From assembly GCA_937967455.1 (NCBI GenBank), contig CALCJK010000011.1, forward strand, positions 62,001-126,000: a stretch of 64,000 nt of DNA, written 5' to 3'. This document shows, in pieces, positions 25,504 to 33,602 of this stretch. How positions within the stretch are numbered: position 1 is the first letter of the stretch; the number at the start of each line of letters is the position of its first letter. The notes beneath the pieces were generated by a model. It had not been told where the DNA came from, did not search any database, and saw only the letters and a list, made by a program, of their open reading frames with translations. A program made the position numbers and the translations under genes. This DNA comes from an uncultured bacterium (GTDB taxonomy: Bacteria > Bacteroidota > Ignavibacteria > UBA10030 > BY39).

Positions 25504-26346
25504 ATGCGTCCACAAAAAAAACATATTCAATACTGGGCTTTGATACTTGGTGCTTCAAGTGGCTTTGGTGGTGCTACAGCTGTGGAACTTGCAAAAAATG
25601 GATATAATATTTTTGGAATTCATCTTGACAGACAAATAACAATGCCTCAGGTACATCATATAATAAGAGAAATAGAGAAAACTGGTCATAAAGCAATATT
25701 TTTTAATATAAATGCTGCAGATGCTATCAAAAGGCAAGAAACATTAGATGAAATACAAGAACGTTTATCAACAAATGACGAAGGTTTGGTTAGAATATTG
25801 GTGCATTCTCTTGCCTTTGGGACTTTAAAACCTTTCGTTGCGAAATCATTAAATGATGCTATTACACAGGCACAAATGGAAATGACAATCGATGTAATGG
25901 CTAATAGTTTAGTGTACTGGACTCAGGGTCTAGTTGCACGAAATCTTTTTGCAGAAGGAGGTAGAATATTTGCACTTACGAGTGCAGGTTCAAAAACTGT
26001 AATTCCTTACTATGGTGCAGTATCAGCTGCAAAAGCAGCACTTGAATCACATATTCGTCAGTTAGCTTTCGAGTTAGGACCAATGAATATAACTGCAAAT
26101 GCCATAATGGCTGGGGTAACTGATACACCAGCGCTTCAAAAGATTCCTGGATCACAGAAAATGCTTGAACTGGCACGATTGAAAAATCCAAGAGGTAGAA
26201 TTACTCTGCCTCAAGACGTTGCAAATGCAATTGTTTTGTTGTCTAGAGAAGAAAGTAATTGGATAAGTGGAAATGTAATTGGTGTGGATGGTGCTGAAAG
26301 TATTGTAAGTTTTATATCTGAAAAGGGTTTATCACCCATTAAATAA
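25504..26346 (+). CDS. SDR-family enoyl-ACP reductase-like protein (FabI/FabL type)
   Basis: A 280-residue short-chain dehydrogenase. The nucleotide site GASSGFG (residues 16-22) is of the classical kind, but the catalytic pair is Tyr170-x6-Lys177 (YGAVSAAK) rather than the usual Y-x3-K. Y-x6-K is the hallmark of enoyl-ACP reductases FabI and FabL. Further FabI/FabL-like features are VHSLAF (compare VHSIAF), TSAGSKTVIPYYG, and VTDTPALQKIPGS...NPRGRIT toward the C terminus. It would reduce trans-2-enoyl-ACP or enoyl-CoA with NAD(P)H. The acyl-CoA dehydrogenase 21 bases downstream suggests acyl chain metabolism. An ordinary 3-oxoacyl reductase is less likely given the missing Y-x3-K. Confidence 0.7.
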   Translation: MRPQKKHIQYWALILGASSGFGGATAVELAKNGYNIFGIHLDRQITMPQVHHIIREIEKTGHKAIFFNINAADAIKRQETLDEIQERLSTNDEGLVRILVHSLAFGTLKPFVAKSLNDAITQAQMEMTIDVMANSLVYWTQGLVARNLFAEGGRIFALTSAGSKTVIPYYGAVSAAKAALESHIRQLAFELGPMNITANAIMAGVTDTPALQKIPGSQKMLELARLKNPRGRITLPQDVANAIVLLSREESNWISGNVIGVDGAESIVSFISEKGLSPIK

Positions 26347-26367
26347 AAAATAGGAGTATTTGATATA

Positions 26368-27510
26368 ATGTTCGAATTCAGTTTTACAGAAGAGCAGCAA
26401 ATGTTGAGACAAATGGTAAGGGAATTTACAAATAACGAAATAAAACCAATTGCTGCAAAAATTGATCAGGAAGAAAAAATTCCTCCAGAATTAATAAAAA
26501 AAATTGCCGATTTAGGATTGCTTGGGGCTGCTTTCCCAGTTGAATATGGAGGTGGTGGATTTGGTGAAGTTGGTTATTGTATTATTCAAGAAGAGATTAG
26601 TCGCGGGTGTTTATCAACGGCAACTTTTATTGGGGCACATCAATCAATTGGAGCAAATGCAATTTATATTGGAGGTAGCGAAGAATTAAAGCGAAAATAT
26701 CTCCCAGCTCTTAGCGAAGGTAAAATGATAGCAGCATTCGCGCTAACTGAATCAAAAGCTGGATCAGATTCATTTAATGTGCGGACAACAGCACGTCTGG
26801 AGAACGATCACTGGATAATTAACGGTGAAAAAATGTGGATCACAAATGGTGGTATTGCTGATGTAATATCAGTTTTTGCAAGAACAGAAAGAGGGATTAC
26901 TGCTTTTGCTGTTGAAACTAAAACTCCAGGTTTTCATGCACATCCACCGGAAAAGAAAATGGGAATTAAGGGAAGTATCACAAATGCTCTCACATTCGAG
27001 AATGTTAGAGTTCCCAAGGAAAATATTATTGGCCAAGAAGGAAGAGGATTTTTAATAGCTATGAAGACGCTTGATGCTGGTCGACTTGGCCTCGGTGCGG
27101 CTTGTTTGGGTGCAGCAAAAGAATTGCTTGAGCTTTCAACAAAGTATGCTAAAGAAAGAGTTCAATTTGATCAACCAATATCCAATTTCCAGGCAGTTCA
27201 ATTTATGTTAGCTGAAATGGCAACCTTGATTTATACTATGGAATCAGTTGTGTATAGAACTGCTACAGATTATGATTTGGGTAAAAATATTAGCAAACAA
27301 TCGGCTATGGTGAAATTGTTTTGTTCAGAAGCTCTTGATAAAATTGTAGATTACGCTGTTCAAATTCATGGGGGCATGGGTTACTCAAGAGAAATGCCAA
27401 TAGAGAGATATTATAGAGATTCAAGAATTAATAGAATATTTGAAGGAACTAATGAAATTCAAAAAGGTATTATAGCAAGAGATGTAATAAAAAAACTTGG
27501 GGTAATGTAA
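26368..27510 (+). CDS. Acyl-CoA dehydrogenase
   Basis: FAD enzyme of 380 residues that forms the 2,3 double bond of acyl-CoA esters. Conserved features are FALTESKAGSD (flavin contact), MWITNGGIADV, the QIHGGMGYSREMPIERYYRD block and IFEGTNEIQ, whose Glu is the catalytic base in short- and medium-chain enzymes. Chain-length preference cannot be read from sequence. The electron acceptor would be an electron-transfer flavoprotein, not encoded here. AGGAG precedes the ATG. It lies between the enoyl-reductase-like SDR and the methyltransferase-like gene. Confidence 0.94.
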   Translation: MFEFSFTEEQQMLRQMVREFTNNEIKPIAAKIDQEEKIPPELIKKIADLGLLGAAFPVEYGGGGFGEVGYCIIQEEISRGCLSTATFIGAHQSIGANAIYIGGSEELKRKYLPALSEGKMIAAFALTESKAGSDSFNVRTTARLENDHWIINGEKMWITNGGIADVISVFARTERGITAFAVETKTPGFHAHPPEKKMGIKGSITNALTFENVRVPKENIIGQEGRGFLIAMKTLDAGRLGLGAACLGAAKELLELSTKYAKERVQFDQPISNFQAVQFMLAEMATLIYTMESVVYRTATDYDLGKNISKQSAMVKLFCSEALDKIVDYAVQIHGGMGYSREMPIERYYRDSRINRIFEGTNEIQKGIIARDVIKKLGVM

Positions 27511-27524
27511 AAGGAGAAATTTTT

Positions 27525-28625
27525 ATGCCATCAAAACCATCCAAAACCAAACAACCGCAAATTAAGTCATCGCAACTTGAGGCATATATTGAAAAGTTAA
27601 ATTCATTTTCTACAGATAATTATTGGGATTTGGGAAAATTTTTAGTTGAGAAGTTTTTACCAGCAGCATTAAAGGAGGGTATATTCGGTGAACAGGCACT
27701 TAAAATGTTAGCTTCAATACCCGGTTGTAAGTTTCCATATTCAATGCTCAAGCAATGTCAACAGTTTTACACCTATTATCCAGATGTTGAAGAAAGACCA
27801 TTACCGGAAATATTTTATTTTGATCTTGCAACTAGAGTCGACGATGCATCAAAGCGGCGCGATTATGAGAAAATGGCAATACAATATAAGTGGACTATTT
27901 CTGATTTGAGGAAAAAAATTAACGATGACGAATTAGCACGCAGACAGGATGAAAAAACAAAGTACGGTTTTGACTTGAAGGAAAAAAACTTTTGGTCATT
28001 TGAAGCTCCTGATCCAAGATTTGGGAAACCAGGATATAAAGGTAGAATACCCGGGCAAATTGTTGCAAACTTACTTTTTTACTATACAAACTCAGGTGCT
28101 TATATTGTAGATCCATTTGCTGGTAGTGGAACCTTAGGTGATGTATGCGACATTTTGCCTGTATTCCAGGATCGAAAGTATAAGATGTATGATATAAATC
28201 CAGTTGATTCAAGAATTTTATATAATAATATTCTTCAGACTGGAATACCCGAGCAAACTTCAAGTGTTGACTTTGTATTTTTAGATCCACCAGCAGAGTT
28301 TTTTCCACAGCTTACGGATTCTTCTTTTTCAGTTTCAGCTGCGAAAGCAGAGACCATGTTAAAGTTGAAAGGGATAATTCGTGAGTGTGCAAGAATATTA
28401 AAATTAGGAGGACGTACGGCAATAATTGTTGAACCAACAATTGTTGGTTTAGAAATTATTGATTTTCCGGGAGAAATAACTAATCAGTTCAAAGAATACA
28501 GTTTTAAACTTATTGGCAAAATTTATTTACCTAAAAGAGTTGATTCGTCAAAAGTTGGAAAAATGTTTGGGGATAAAGCACTTTTATCGGATGTAAAAGA
28601 GATTTTAGTTTTTGAAAAAACATAA
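27525..28625 (+). CDS. DNA methyltransferase-like protein with DUF1016-like N terminus
   Basis: A 366-residue protein. Residues 15 to about 90 (YWDLGKFLVEK, then a FYTYYP segment) resemble the N-terminal winged-helix region of DUF1016/YhcG proteins, likely DNA-binding. The C-terminal half is an S-adenosylmethionine methyltransferase fold: DPFAGSGTLGD near residue 196 is the cofactor motif, and FLDPPAEFF near 253 sits where the (D/N/S)PP(Y/F) catalytic motif of amino-DNA methyltransferases occurs. Here DPP is followed by Ala rather than Tyr or Phe. No restriction enzyme or specificity subunit is near, so this is an orphan. It could modify DNA at adenine or cytosine-N4, or modify another target. 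AAGGAG precedes the ATG. Confidence 0.65.
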   Translation: MPSKPSKTKQPQIKSSQLEAYIEKLNSFSTDNYWDLGKFLVEKFLPAALKEGIFGEQALKMLASIPGCKFPYSMLKQCQQFYTYYPDVEERPLPEIFYFDLATRVDDASKRRDYEKMAIQYKWTISDLRKKINDDELARRQDEKTKYGFDLKEKNFWSFEAPDPRFGKPGYKGRIPGQIVANLLFYYTNSGAYIVDPFAGSGTLGDVCDILPVFQDRKYKMYDINPVDSRILYNNILQTGIPEQTSSVDFVFLDPPAEFFPQLTDSSFSVSAAKAETMLKLKGIIRECARILKLGGRTAIIVEPTIVGLEIIDFPGEITNQFKEYSFKLIGKIYLPKRVDSSKVGKMFGDKALLSDVKEILVFEKT

Positions 28626-28656
28626 TTGCCTTTCTCTATAATTTTTTGTAAATTTG
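28626..28656 (+). promoter_or_regulatory. Promoter of tRNA-Phe
   Basis: TTG at 28626-28628, a 20-base spacer and TAAATTTG at 28649-28656, a perfect TAnnTTTG box. It ends 14 bases before the mature tRNA 5' end, a sensible distance for a short leader. Confidence 0.6.
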
Positions 28657-28670
28657 TTATGATAAAAAAA

Positions 28671-28743
28671 GGACAGGTAGCTCAGTCGGTAGAGCAACGG
28701 CCTGAAAAGCCGTGTGTCGCCAGTTCGATTCTGGCCCTGTCCA
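28671..28743 (+). tRNA. tRNA-Phe (anticodon GAA)
   Basis: A complete 73-base cloverleaf. Acceptor GGACAGG pairs with CCTGTCC (7 bp); D stem GCTC/GAGC; anticodon stem ACGGC/GCCGT with loop CTGAAAA, anticodon GAA at 28704-28706; five-base variable loop; T arm GCCAG-TTCGATT-CTGGC; discriminator A at 28743. The CCA end is not encoded (CAA follows), so it must be added after transcription. It lies between the methyltransferase gene and the pectin locus. Confidence 0.97.
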
Positions 28744-28847
28744 CAAAAAAATAAAGATAACCTCCAATTTAAATTTCAAATAAAAACCTTCAAATTTTAC
28801 CTATTTTTAGAACTTTTAGAAAAAAGTAAAAAATTTGTTTAATAATA

Positions 28848-28878
28848 TTGACTTTTTCCCTTTTTTTATTTATTTTTT
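28848..28878 (+). promoter_or_regulatory. Possible promoter of the pectin locus
   Basis: TTG at 28848-28850, a 20-base spacer and TATTTTTT at 28871-28878, one mismatch from TAnnTTTG. It would start transcription around 28884, next to the AACGATAA repeat pair. The run of T residues weakens the call. The rest of 28744-28901 is AT-rich with no hairpin I can support. Confidence 0.35.
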
Positions 28879-28885
28879 ATTGTAC

Positions 28886-28920
28886 TTAAACGATAAAGTT
28901 AATGATGCCTTTAACGATAA
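28886..28920 (+). promoter_or_regulatory. Paired AACGATAA motif, candidate LacI-family operator
   Basis: TTAAACGATAA at 28886-28896 and TTTAACGATAA at 28910-28920, start to start 24 bases apart. TTAAC|GATAA is a near-palindrome around a central CG, the usual form of LacI-family operators, with one mismatch in the half-site. The pair sits just after the candidate promoter and before the first pectinase gene, and a LacI regulator is encoded at 41274. The second copy runs into the annotated start region, which favours the ATG at 28920 as the true start. Confidence 0.4.
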
Positions 28921-30563
28921 TGATAAAATTATTAAACAAAATTTGTTTATACCTTAACACGCAAATTTCTATTTGCGTAATCATATTTATCTTTTTTTTC
29001 TTCAATTTTATTTCCTGTCAAACAAAACTTCATTACTTAATTCAAGATGAAATACAACCGGTAAATGCACCTTTTGACATTAAGGAATTTAAAAGACCTA
29101 CTTTCAAACAAAATTATTTTGATATAAGAAATTATGGCGCTGTAGAAGGTGGAAAAATTAAATGTACAGAAGCAATTCGCGAAGCTATTCATCAAGCTTC
29201 TTTAGAGGGTGGTGGTTATATCATCATACCTGAGGGGAAATGGTTAACAGGTGCTATTCACCTTGATAATAATATCAATTTGTATCTTGATAAAAATGCT
29301 GAATTAATTTTTAGTCAGGAGCCTGAAGATTATTTACCAGTAGTTTTTGCAAGACATGAGGATGTTGAATGTTATAAATATTCCTCTTTCATTTATGCGA
29401 ATAATAAAGAGAATATTGCTATAACTGGTGCTGGAACTTTGAATGGACAGGGCAATTACTGGTGGGATTATAAAACTAAAAGGCGAGATAGTGAAATTTT
29501 ACTGTATGAAATGGGAAAAAATAATGTTCCTGTTGAAGAGAGAATTTTTGATGGAACCAATGACAGGGAACTAAGACCTGCATTCTTTCAACCAATGAAC
29601 TGTAAAAATGTACTTGTTGAGGGTGTAACGTTTTTATATGGTGCTTTCTGGACAATAACACCTACCTATTGCGACAATGTAATTATTAGAAAAATAAAAA
29701 TAATTACTTATGGAGATTTAGGAGATACTCCCAACGGTGATGGTGTTAACCCTTCATCTTCAACAAATGTTTTGATCGAAGATTGTGAATTTAGTACTGG
29801 TGATGATTGTATAGCCATTAAAGCCGGCCGTGATAACGATGGCTTACGGGTTAATAAACCCTGTGAGAATATCGTAATCAGAAATTGTAAAGGATTAATT
29901 GGACATGGTGGGATAGTTATAGGAAGTGAAACCTCTGGTGGAATACGTAATGTATTTGCAGAAAACTGTCAGTTTTATGGAACTGATAGAGTTGTTAGAA
30001 TAAAAACGACAAGAGGTAGAGGAGGCATAGTTGAAAATATGTGGTTTAAAAATCTTTCAGGAGATGATATTCAGAAAGAAGCTTTAAGAATTAATATGAG
30101 ATATAATCCACAGGGACCACTCGTAGAAAGATTACCAGCTCAACCTGTTACTGAATCTACACCAATAATTAGAAATATTCATTTTGAAAATATAAAAATC
30201 ACAAACAGCAAAAGTTATTCAATAGAACTACTTGGTTTACCGGAAATGTTAATGGATAACATTTCATTTAAAGATCTATCCATACATTCGATTAAAGGAA
30301 TAAATTTATCTGATGTTAATCGGATAAGTTTTAATAATATTATAATTAATTCAGAAAAGGAACCGGTTGTTGAAATTCTTGATGGAAAAAATATAGAATT
30401 TGAAAAAGTTGAATTCACAACCAAACACAAAAATTTGTTTAATATAAGGGGTCAAAATTCTCAAAATATTATTTTCAAAAAATCCCAAATTGGAGATATA
30501 AAAGAAACCTTTTTATTTAATGAAGGTGCTTCACATAAATCTATTATCATAGAAGATTATTGA
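28902..30563 (+). CDS. GH28 polygalacturonase (probable lipoprotein)
   Basis: Right-handed beta-helix glycosidase that hydrolyses galacturonan chains or oligomers. The N terminus has a strong hydrophobic segment ending FISCQ, a weak lipobox, so it is exported and perhaps lipid-anchored. GH28 motifs are present: PNGDGVNP, TGDDCIAIKAG with the catalytic Asp pair, GHGGIVIGS with the active-site His, and RIKTTRGRGG. Homologues with this layout are often exo-acting on saturated or unsaturated oligogalacturonides. Three in-frame ATGs (28902, 28905, 28920) lie close together; none has a ribosome site, and 28920 gives the most usual signal peptide. It is the first gene of the pectin locus and precedes the TonB receptor by 70 bases. 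Confidence 0.92.
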   Translation: MMPLTIMIKLLNKICLYLNTQISICVIIFIFFFFNFISCQTKLHYLIQDEIQPVNAPFDIKEFKRPTFKQNYFDIRNYGAVEGGKIKCTEAIREAIHQASLEGGGYIIIPEGKWLTGAIHLDNNINLYLDKNAELIFSQEPEDYLPVVFARHEDVECYKYSSFIYANNKENIAITGAGTLNGQGNYWWDYKTKRRDSEILLYEMGKNNVPVEERIFDGTNDRELRPAFFQPMNCKNVLVEGVTFLYGAFWTITPTYCDNVIIRKIKIITYGDLGDTPNGDGVNPSSSTNVLIEDCEFSTGDDCIAIKAGRDNDGLRVNKPCENIVIRNCKGLIGHGGIVIGSETSGGIRNVFAENCQFYGTDRVVRIKTTRGRGGIVENMWFKNLSGDDIQKEALRINMRYNPQGPLVERLPAQPVTESTPIIRNIHFENIKITNSKSYSIELLGLPEMLMDNISFKDLSIHSIKGINLSDVNRISFNNIIINSEKEPVVEILDGKNIEFEKVEFTTKHKNLFNIRGQNSQNIIFKKSQIGDIKETFLFNEGASHKSIIIEDY

Positions 30564-30633
30564 TCTTTAAAAAACAAACACCTGGTTTCAATTTAGGTTA
30601 TACTTTAGTTAAATTAATCAAAAGAGGTAAATT

Positions 30634-33582
30634 ATGTTCAACCGGATGGGATTCGGTAATTCAGAAAATGAATACCGAAAGTTCAATCTTAATTTAATCA
30701 GTTTAACTAAATGGGGGTTAAAAGTTCTTTCAATATTACTGTTAATTCAAAATCTATGGGCTCAAAATGTAGGAAAAATATCTGGTGTTGTTAAAGATGC
30801 CGAAACAGGTGAACAGCTTATAGGTTGTAATATAATTATAGTGGGGACTTCCTTGGGTGCCTCAACTGATATAGAAGGTTCATATTTTATTTTGAATATT
30901 CCTCCTGGTAAATATGATGTTCAAGCATCGATGGTCGGTTACCAAACTGTAGTGCAGCGAGGTGCTATTGTTAATTCTGGAAAGACTACAACTTTAGATT
31001 TTAAATTGAGATCTGAGGCTTTAGTTCAAAAAGAGGTTGTTGTCGAAGCTGTTAGACCAGATGTAGAGAAAGAAAAAACCTCAACAAGCGTTATTATTCG
31101 TTCTGAAGATGTTCAAGCTATTGCTGGTATAAGAGATGTTGGTGATGTGTTAGGTTTAGCAGCAGACGTTATAGATGGACATTTTAGAGGTGGTCGAGTT
31201 GGTGAAGAGTATTATGTACTTCAAGGAATGGGGATTGTAAATCCACTTAACAATACAAGCGCATTCTTACCTATTATGAGTGCGGTTGAAGAGGTTGAGG
31301 TAATTACCAGTGGTTTTGGAGCACAATATGGAAATGCTCAATCAGGTATTGTTAATATTTCAATGAAAGAAGGCAAACCTGATAAATGGCGTACTACTGT
31401 TGAATCAAGAGTGAGAGTGCCAGGTAGAAAGCATTTTGGCCCGAGTGTATTTGACCCAGCTGCAAATCCGTATTTAGCATTATTATTAGATGAAGCTACC
31501 TGGTTGCAGGGAGACCCTCAAACCAATACTCCTTATTATACTTCTATGGGCTCTGGTTTGAAAGATAGATTTCGAGGAGATACTTTGGTTCAATTGCAAG
31601 TTGCAAGAACTTTGTGGCAACTACAAACAAAAAGAGATTTATATAGAAAGTACGGGAATATAATTGATTATTCTTTAGAAGCCGCAACTGGTGGGCCAAT
31701 TGACGAAAATATGCGAATGTTTCTTGCTCTCCGATCAAATACAAATTGGCCAATGTTCCCCACTGAACAACCAAATCTTCAACAACAGATAATGGGAAAT
31801 ATCGCAACCGAATTGTTCAAAGGTGCTTCATTAAGAGTAAGTGGCGGTTATTCTCAGGAATATTCTAATGTGTTCCCTGGATCTAATAGTCTGGGCTATT
31901 ATAATTGGTTGTGGGATAGAGTATTATCAATCAATTATCAAAAGACTACAAATGCTCAATTTGGTATGCGTTTTACACATACTTTGAGTACTAAAACTTT
32001 TTATGAGCTTAAATTCAGTTCATTAATCACTAAAAGAAGATTGGGTTCAACTCCTTCACCTGAGTCGATACCAGATTCTTTAATTGTTAATTCACAGAAT
32101 AAACAAATTGATTGGGACAAAATAATACCGCAAGTTGTTAAATCACCTGACGAATTTTATTATATGAGAGGTGCGGGTTTATTTAGAAATGAATTAACTC
32201 GCACCTTATCATTTGACGGATCCATATCTAGTCAAATTACTAAATCTCACCTCTTGAATGCAGGTATACAATTTAACACCTATTTAATAGATGTTTCTAA
32301 TAATTTAAATATCCGTGATGGCTCAGGTGGACCCGTGGAGTATTATAAAATTAAACCTCTTGAATTTGCAGCATATGCCCAGGATAAAATGGAATTTGAA
32401 GGATTAATTGCAAATGTTGGTTTACGACTTGATATATGGAGTTCACAAGCTAATTATTATTTAGATCAATTTGCTCCATTTAGAGTAATTGATTCTCTGG
32501 GTAATCCCATTAACGATCCTGTAGCTGCGCCTCAGAAAAAAGCTCCCGCATTAGCCCGCTTCCAGCCAAGAATTGGAATTTCTTTCCCGGTTTCAATCAC
32601 AACTGTGTTCCACTTAAATTACGGGTCGTTTATGCAAAGACCTTCGTTCCAATATATTGTTTCAACAAGAGTTAAACAAGCAAGGCTTGCACCAATAAGG
32701 TTGGGAAATCCAAAACTAGAACCTGAAACAACTAATAGCTATGATGTTGGTGTAATGCAGGGCTTAGGTGAGGGTTTCACACTCGATATAAGCGGATATT
32801 ATAAAGATGTCAAAAATCTTGTAGAAATGGCTACATTCACTTCGGATATGTCGTATGAAACTTATTTTAACAGAGATTATGCTGACATTAGAGGTTTTAG
32901 AGTTTCACTATCAAAAAGACGGGGCAACCTCATTGGCTCATTAAATTATCAATTCAGTTATGCAACAGGTAAAAGTGCAACAACAGAGAATGCTCCACCA
33001 GCTTTCATAAAAGATCCAGGTACAGGAGAAATTCAGGAGAAATTGGATAAAGTACCAGTAAGAGATATTATATTGAATTTTGATAGAACTCATAATTTAA
33101 TATTAAACCTTGCATATATTACAAAGAAAGAATGGGGACCTAAAATTTCCAAATTTTATCCACTCGAAAACTTAACTTTATCTCTAAATTCTTTCTTCAG
33201 AAGTGGAAGACCATATACATCATCTAAAAATCCGAAACTAATAAATGCAGCTCGTACTCCTAATGAATATAATGTAGATCTCAAGTTCATAAAACGAGTT
33301 AATAATTTGTTTGGGATGAATGTCAATTTCTATTTTGAAATATTTAATTTGTTTAACAATAAGATCTTGAATTACGATTATATTTTCTCAGTCCCCAATG
33401 CAGGTGCTACTAATAATAGAATCAAAGCATATGAAGAGTATCCTATTGATGATCCAAATTATGGTATCTTATATTGGCAGGATACTAATACACCATCTAA
33501 AGCTTTTGCTGTGGATCAGTCATTCCTAATTTACGATAATCAACCAAGGTCTTACTATTTCGGAATTATTATTGAATTTTAA
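30634..33582 (+). CDS. TonB-dependent outer-membrane receptor with CarboxypepD_reg-like domain
   Basis: A 982-residue outer-membrane transporter. A longish N terminus with a signal segment (cleavage near NLWAQ) is followed by a carboxypeptidase-regulatory-like beta domain (about residues 45-130: KISGVVKDAETGEQLIGCNI...). A plug domain contains SGFGAQYGNAQSGIVNI near residue 230, and a 22-strand barrel ends in ...YYFGIIIEF with terminal Phe. This layout is typical of SusC-like and other nutrient receptors in the phylum. Its place right after a polygalacturonase suggests import of pectin oligomers. No SusD-like lipoprotein follows; instead come a secreted protein, a PorV/PorQ-like protein and a FadL-like barrel. 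AGAGGT precedes the ATG. Confidence 0.92.
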   Translation: MFNRMGFGNSENEYRKFNLNLISLTKWGLKVLSILLLIQNLWAQNVGKISGVVKDAETGEQLIGCNIIIVGTSLGASTDIEGSYFILNIPPGKYDVQASMVGYQTVVQRGAIVNSGKTTTLDFKLRSEALVQKEVVVEAVRPDVEKEKTSTSVIIRSEDVQAIAGIRDVGDVLGLAADVIDGHFRGGRVGEEYYVLQGMGIVNPLNNTSAFLPIMSAVEEVEVITSGFGAQYGNAQSGIVNISMKEGKPDKWRTTVESRVRVPGRKHFGPSVFDPAANPYLALLLDEATWLQGDPQTNTPYYTSMGSGLKDRFRGDTLVQLQVARTLWQLQTKRDLYRKYGNIIDYSLEAATGGPIDENMRMFLALRSNTNWPMFPTEQPNLQQQIMGNIATELFKGASLRVSGGYSQEYSNVFPGSNSLGYYNWLWDRVLSINYQKTTNAQFGMRFTHTLSTKTFYELKFSSLITKRRLGSTPSPESIPDSLIVNSQNKQIDWDKIIPQVVKSPDEFYYMRGAGLFRNELTRTLSFDGSISSQITKSHLLNAGIQFNTYLIDVSNNLNIRDGSGGPVEYYKIKPLEFAAYAQDKMEFEGLIANVGLRLDIWSSQANYYLDQFAPFRVIDSLGNPINDPVAAPQKKAPALARFQPRIGISFPVSITTVFHLNYGSFMQRPSFQYIVSTRVKQARLAPIRLGNPKLEPETTNSYDVGVMQGLGEGFTLDISGYYKDVKNLVEMATFTSDMSYETYFNRDYADIRGFRVSLSKRRGNLIGSLNYQFSYATGKSATTENAPPAFIKDPGTGEIQEKLDKVPVRDIILNFDRTHNLILNLAYITKKEWGPKISKFYPLENLTLSLNSFFRSGRPYTSSKNPKLINAARTPNEYNVDLKFIKRVNNLFGMNVNFYFEIFNLFNNKILNYDYIFSVPNAGATNNRIKAYEEYPIDDPNYGILYWQDTNTPSKAFAVDQSFLIYDNQPRSYYFGIIIEF

Positions 33583-33602
33583 AAAAGGAATGGATTATCA
33601 AA

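Noticed and set aside
27919-28308. Minus-strand ORF of 129 residues
   Set aside because: Shadow of the methyltransferase-like gene; no recognisable domain and no ribosome site.
28744-28901. Intrinsic terminator after tRNA-Phe
   Set aside because: Runs of A and T are present, but I found no stem-loop that would support a terminator.
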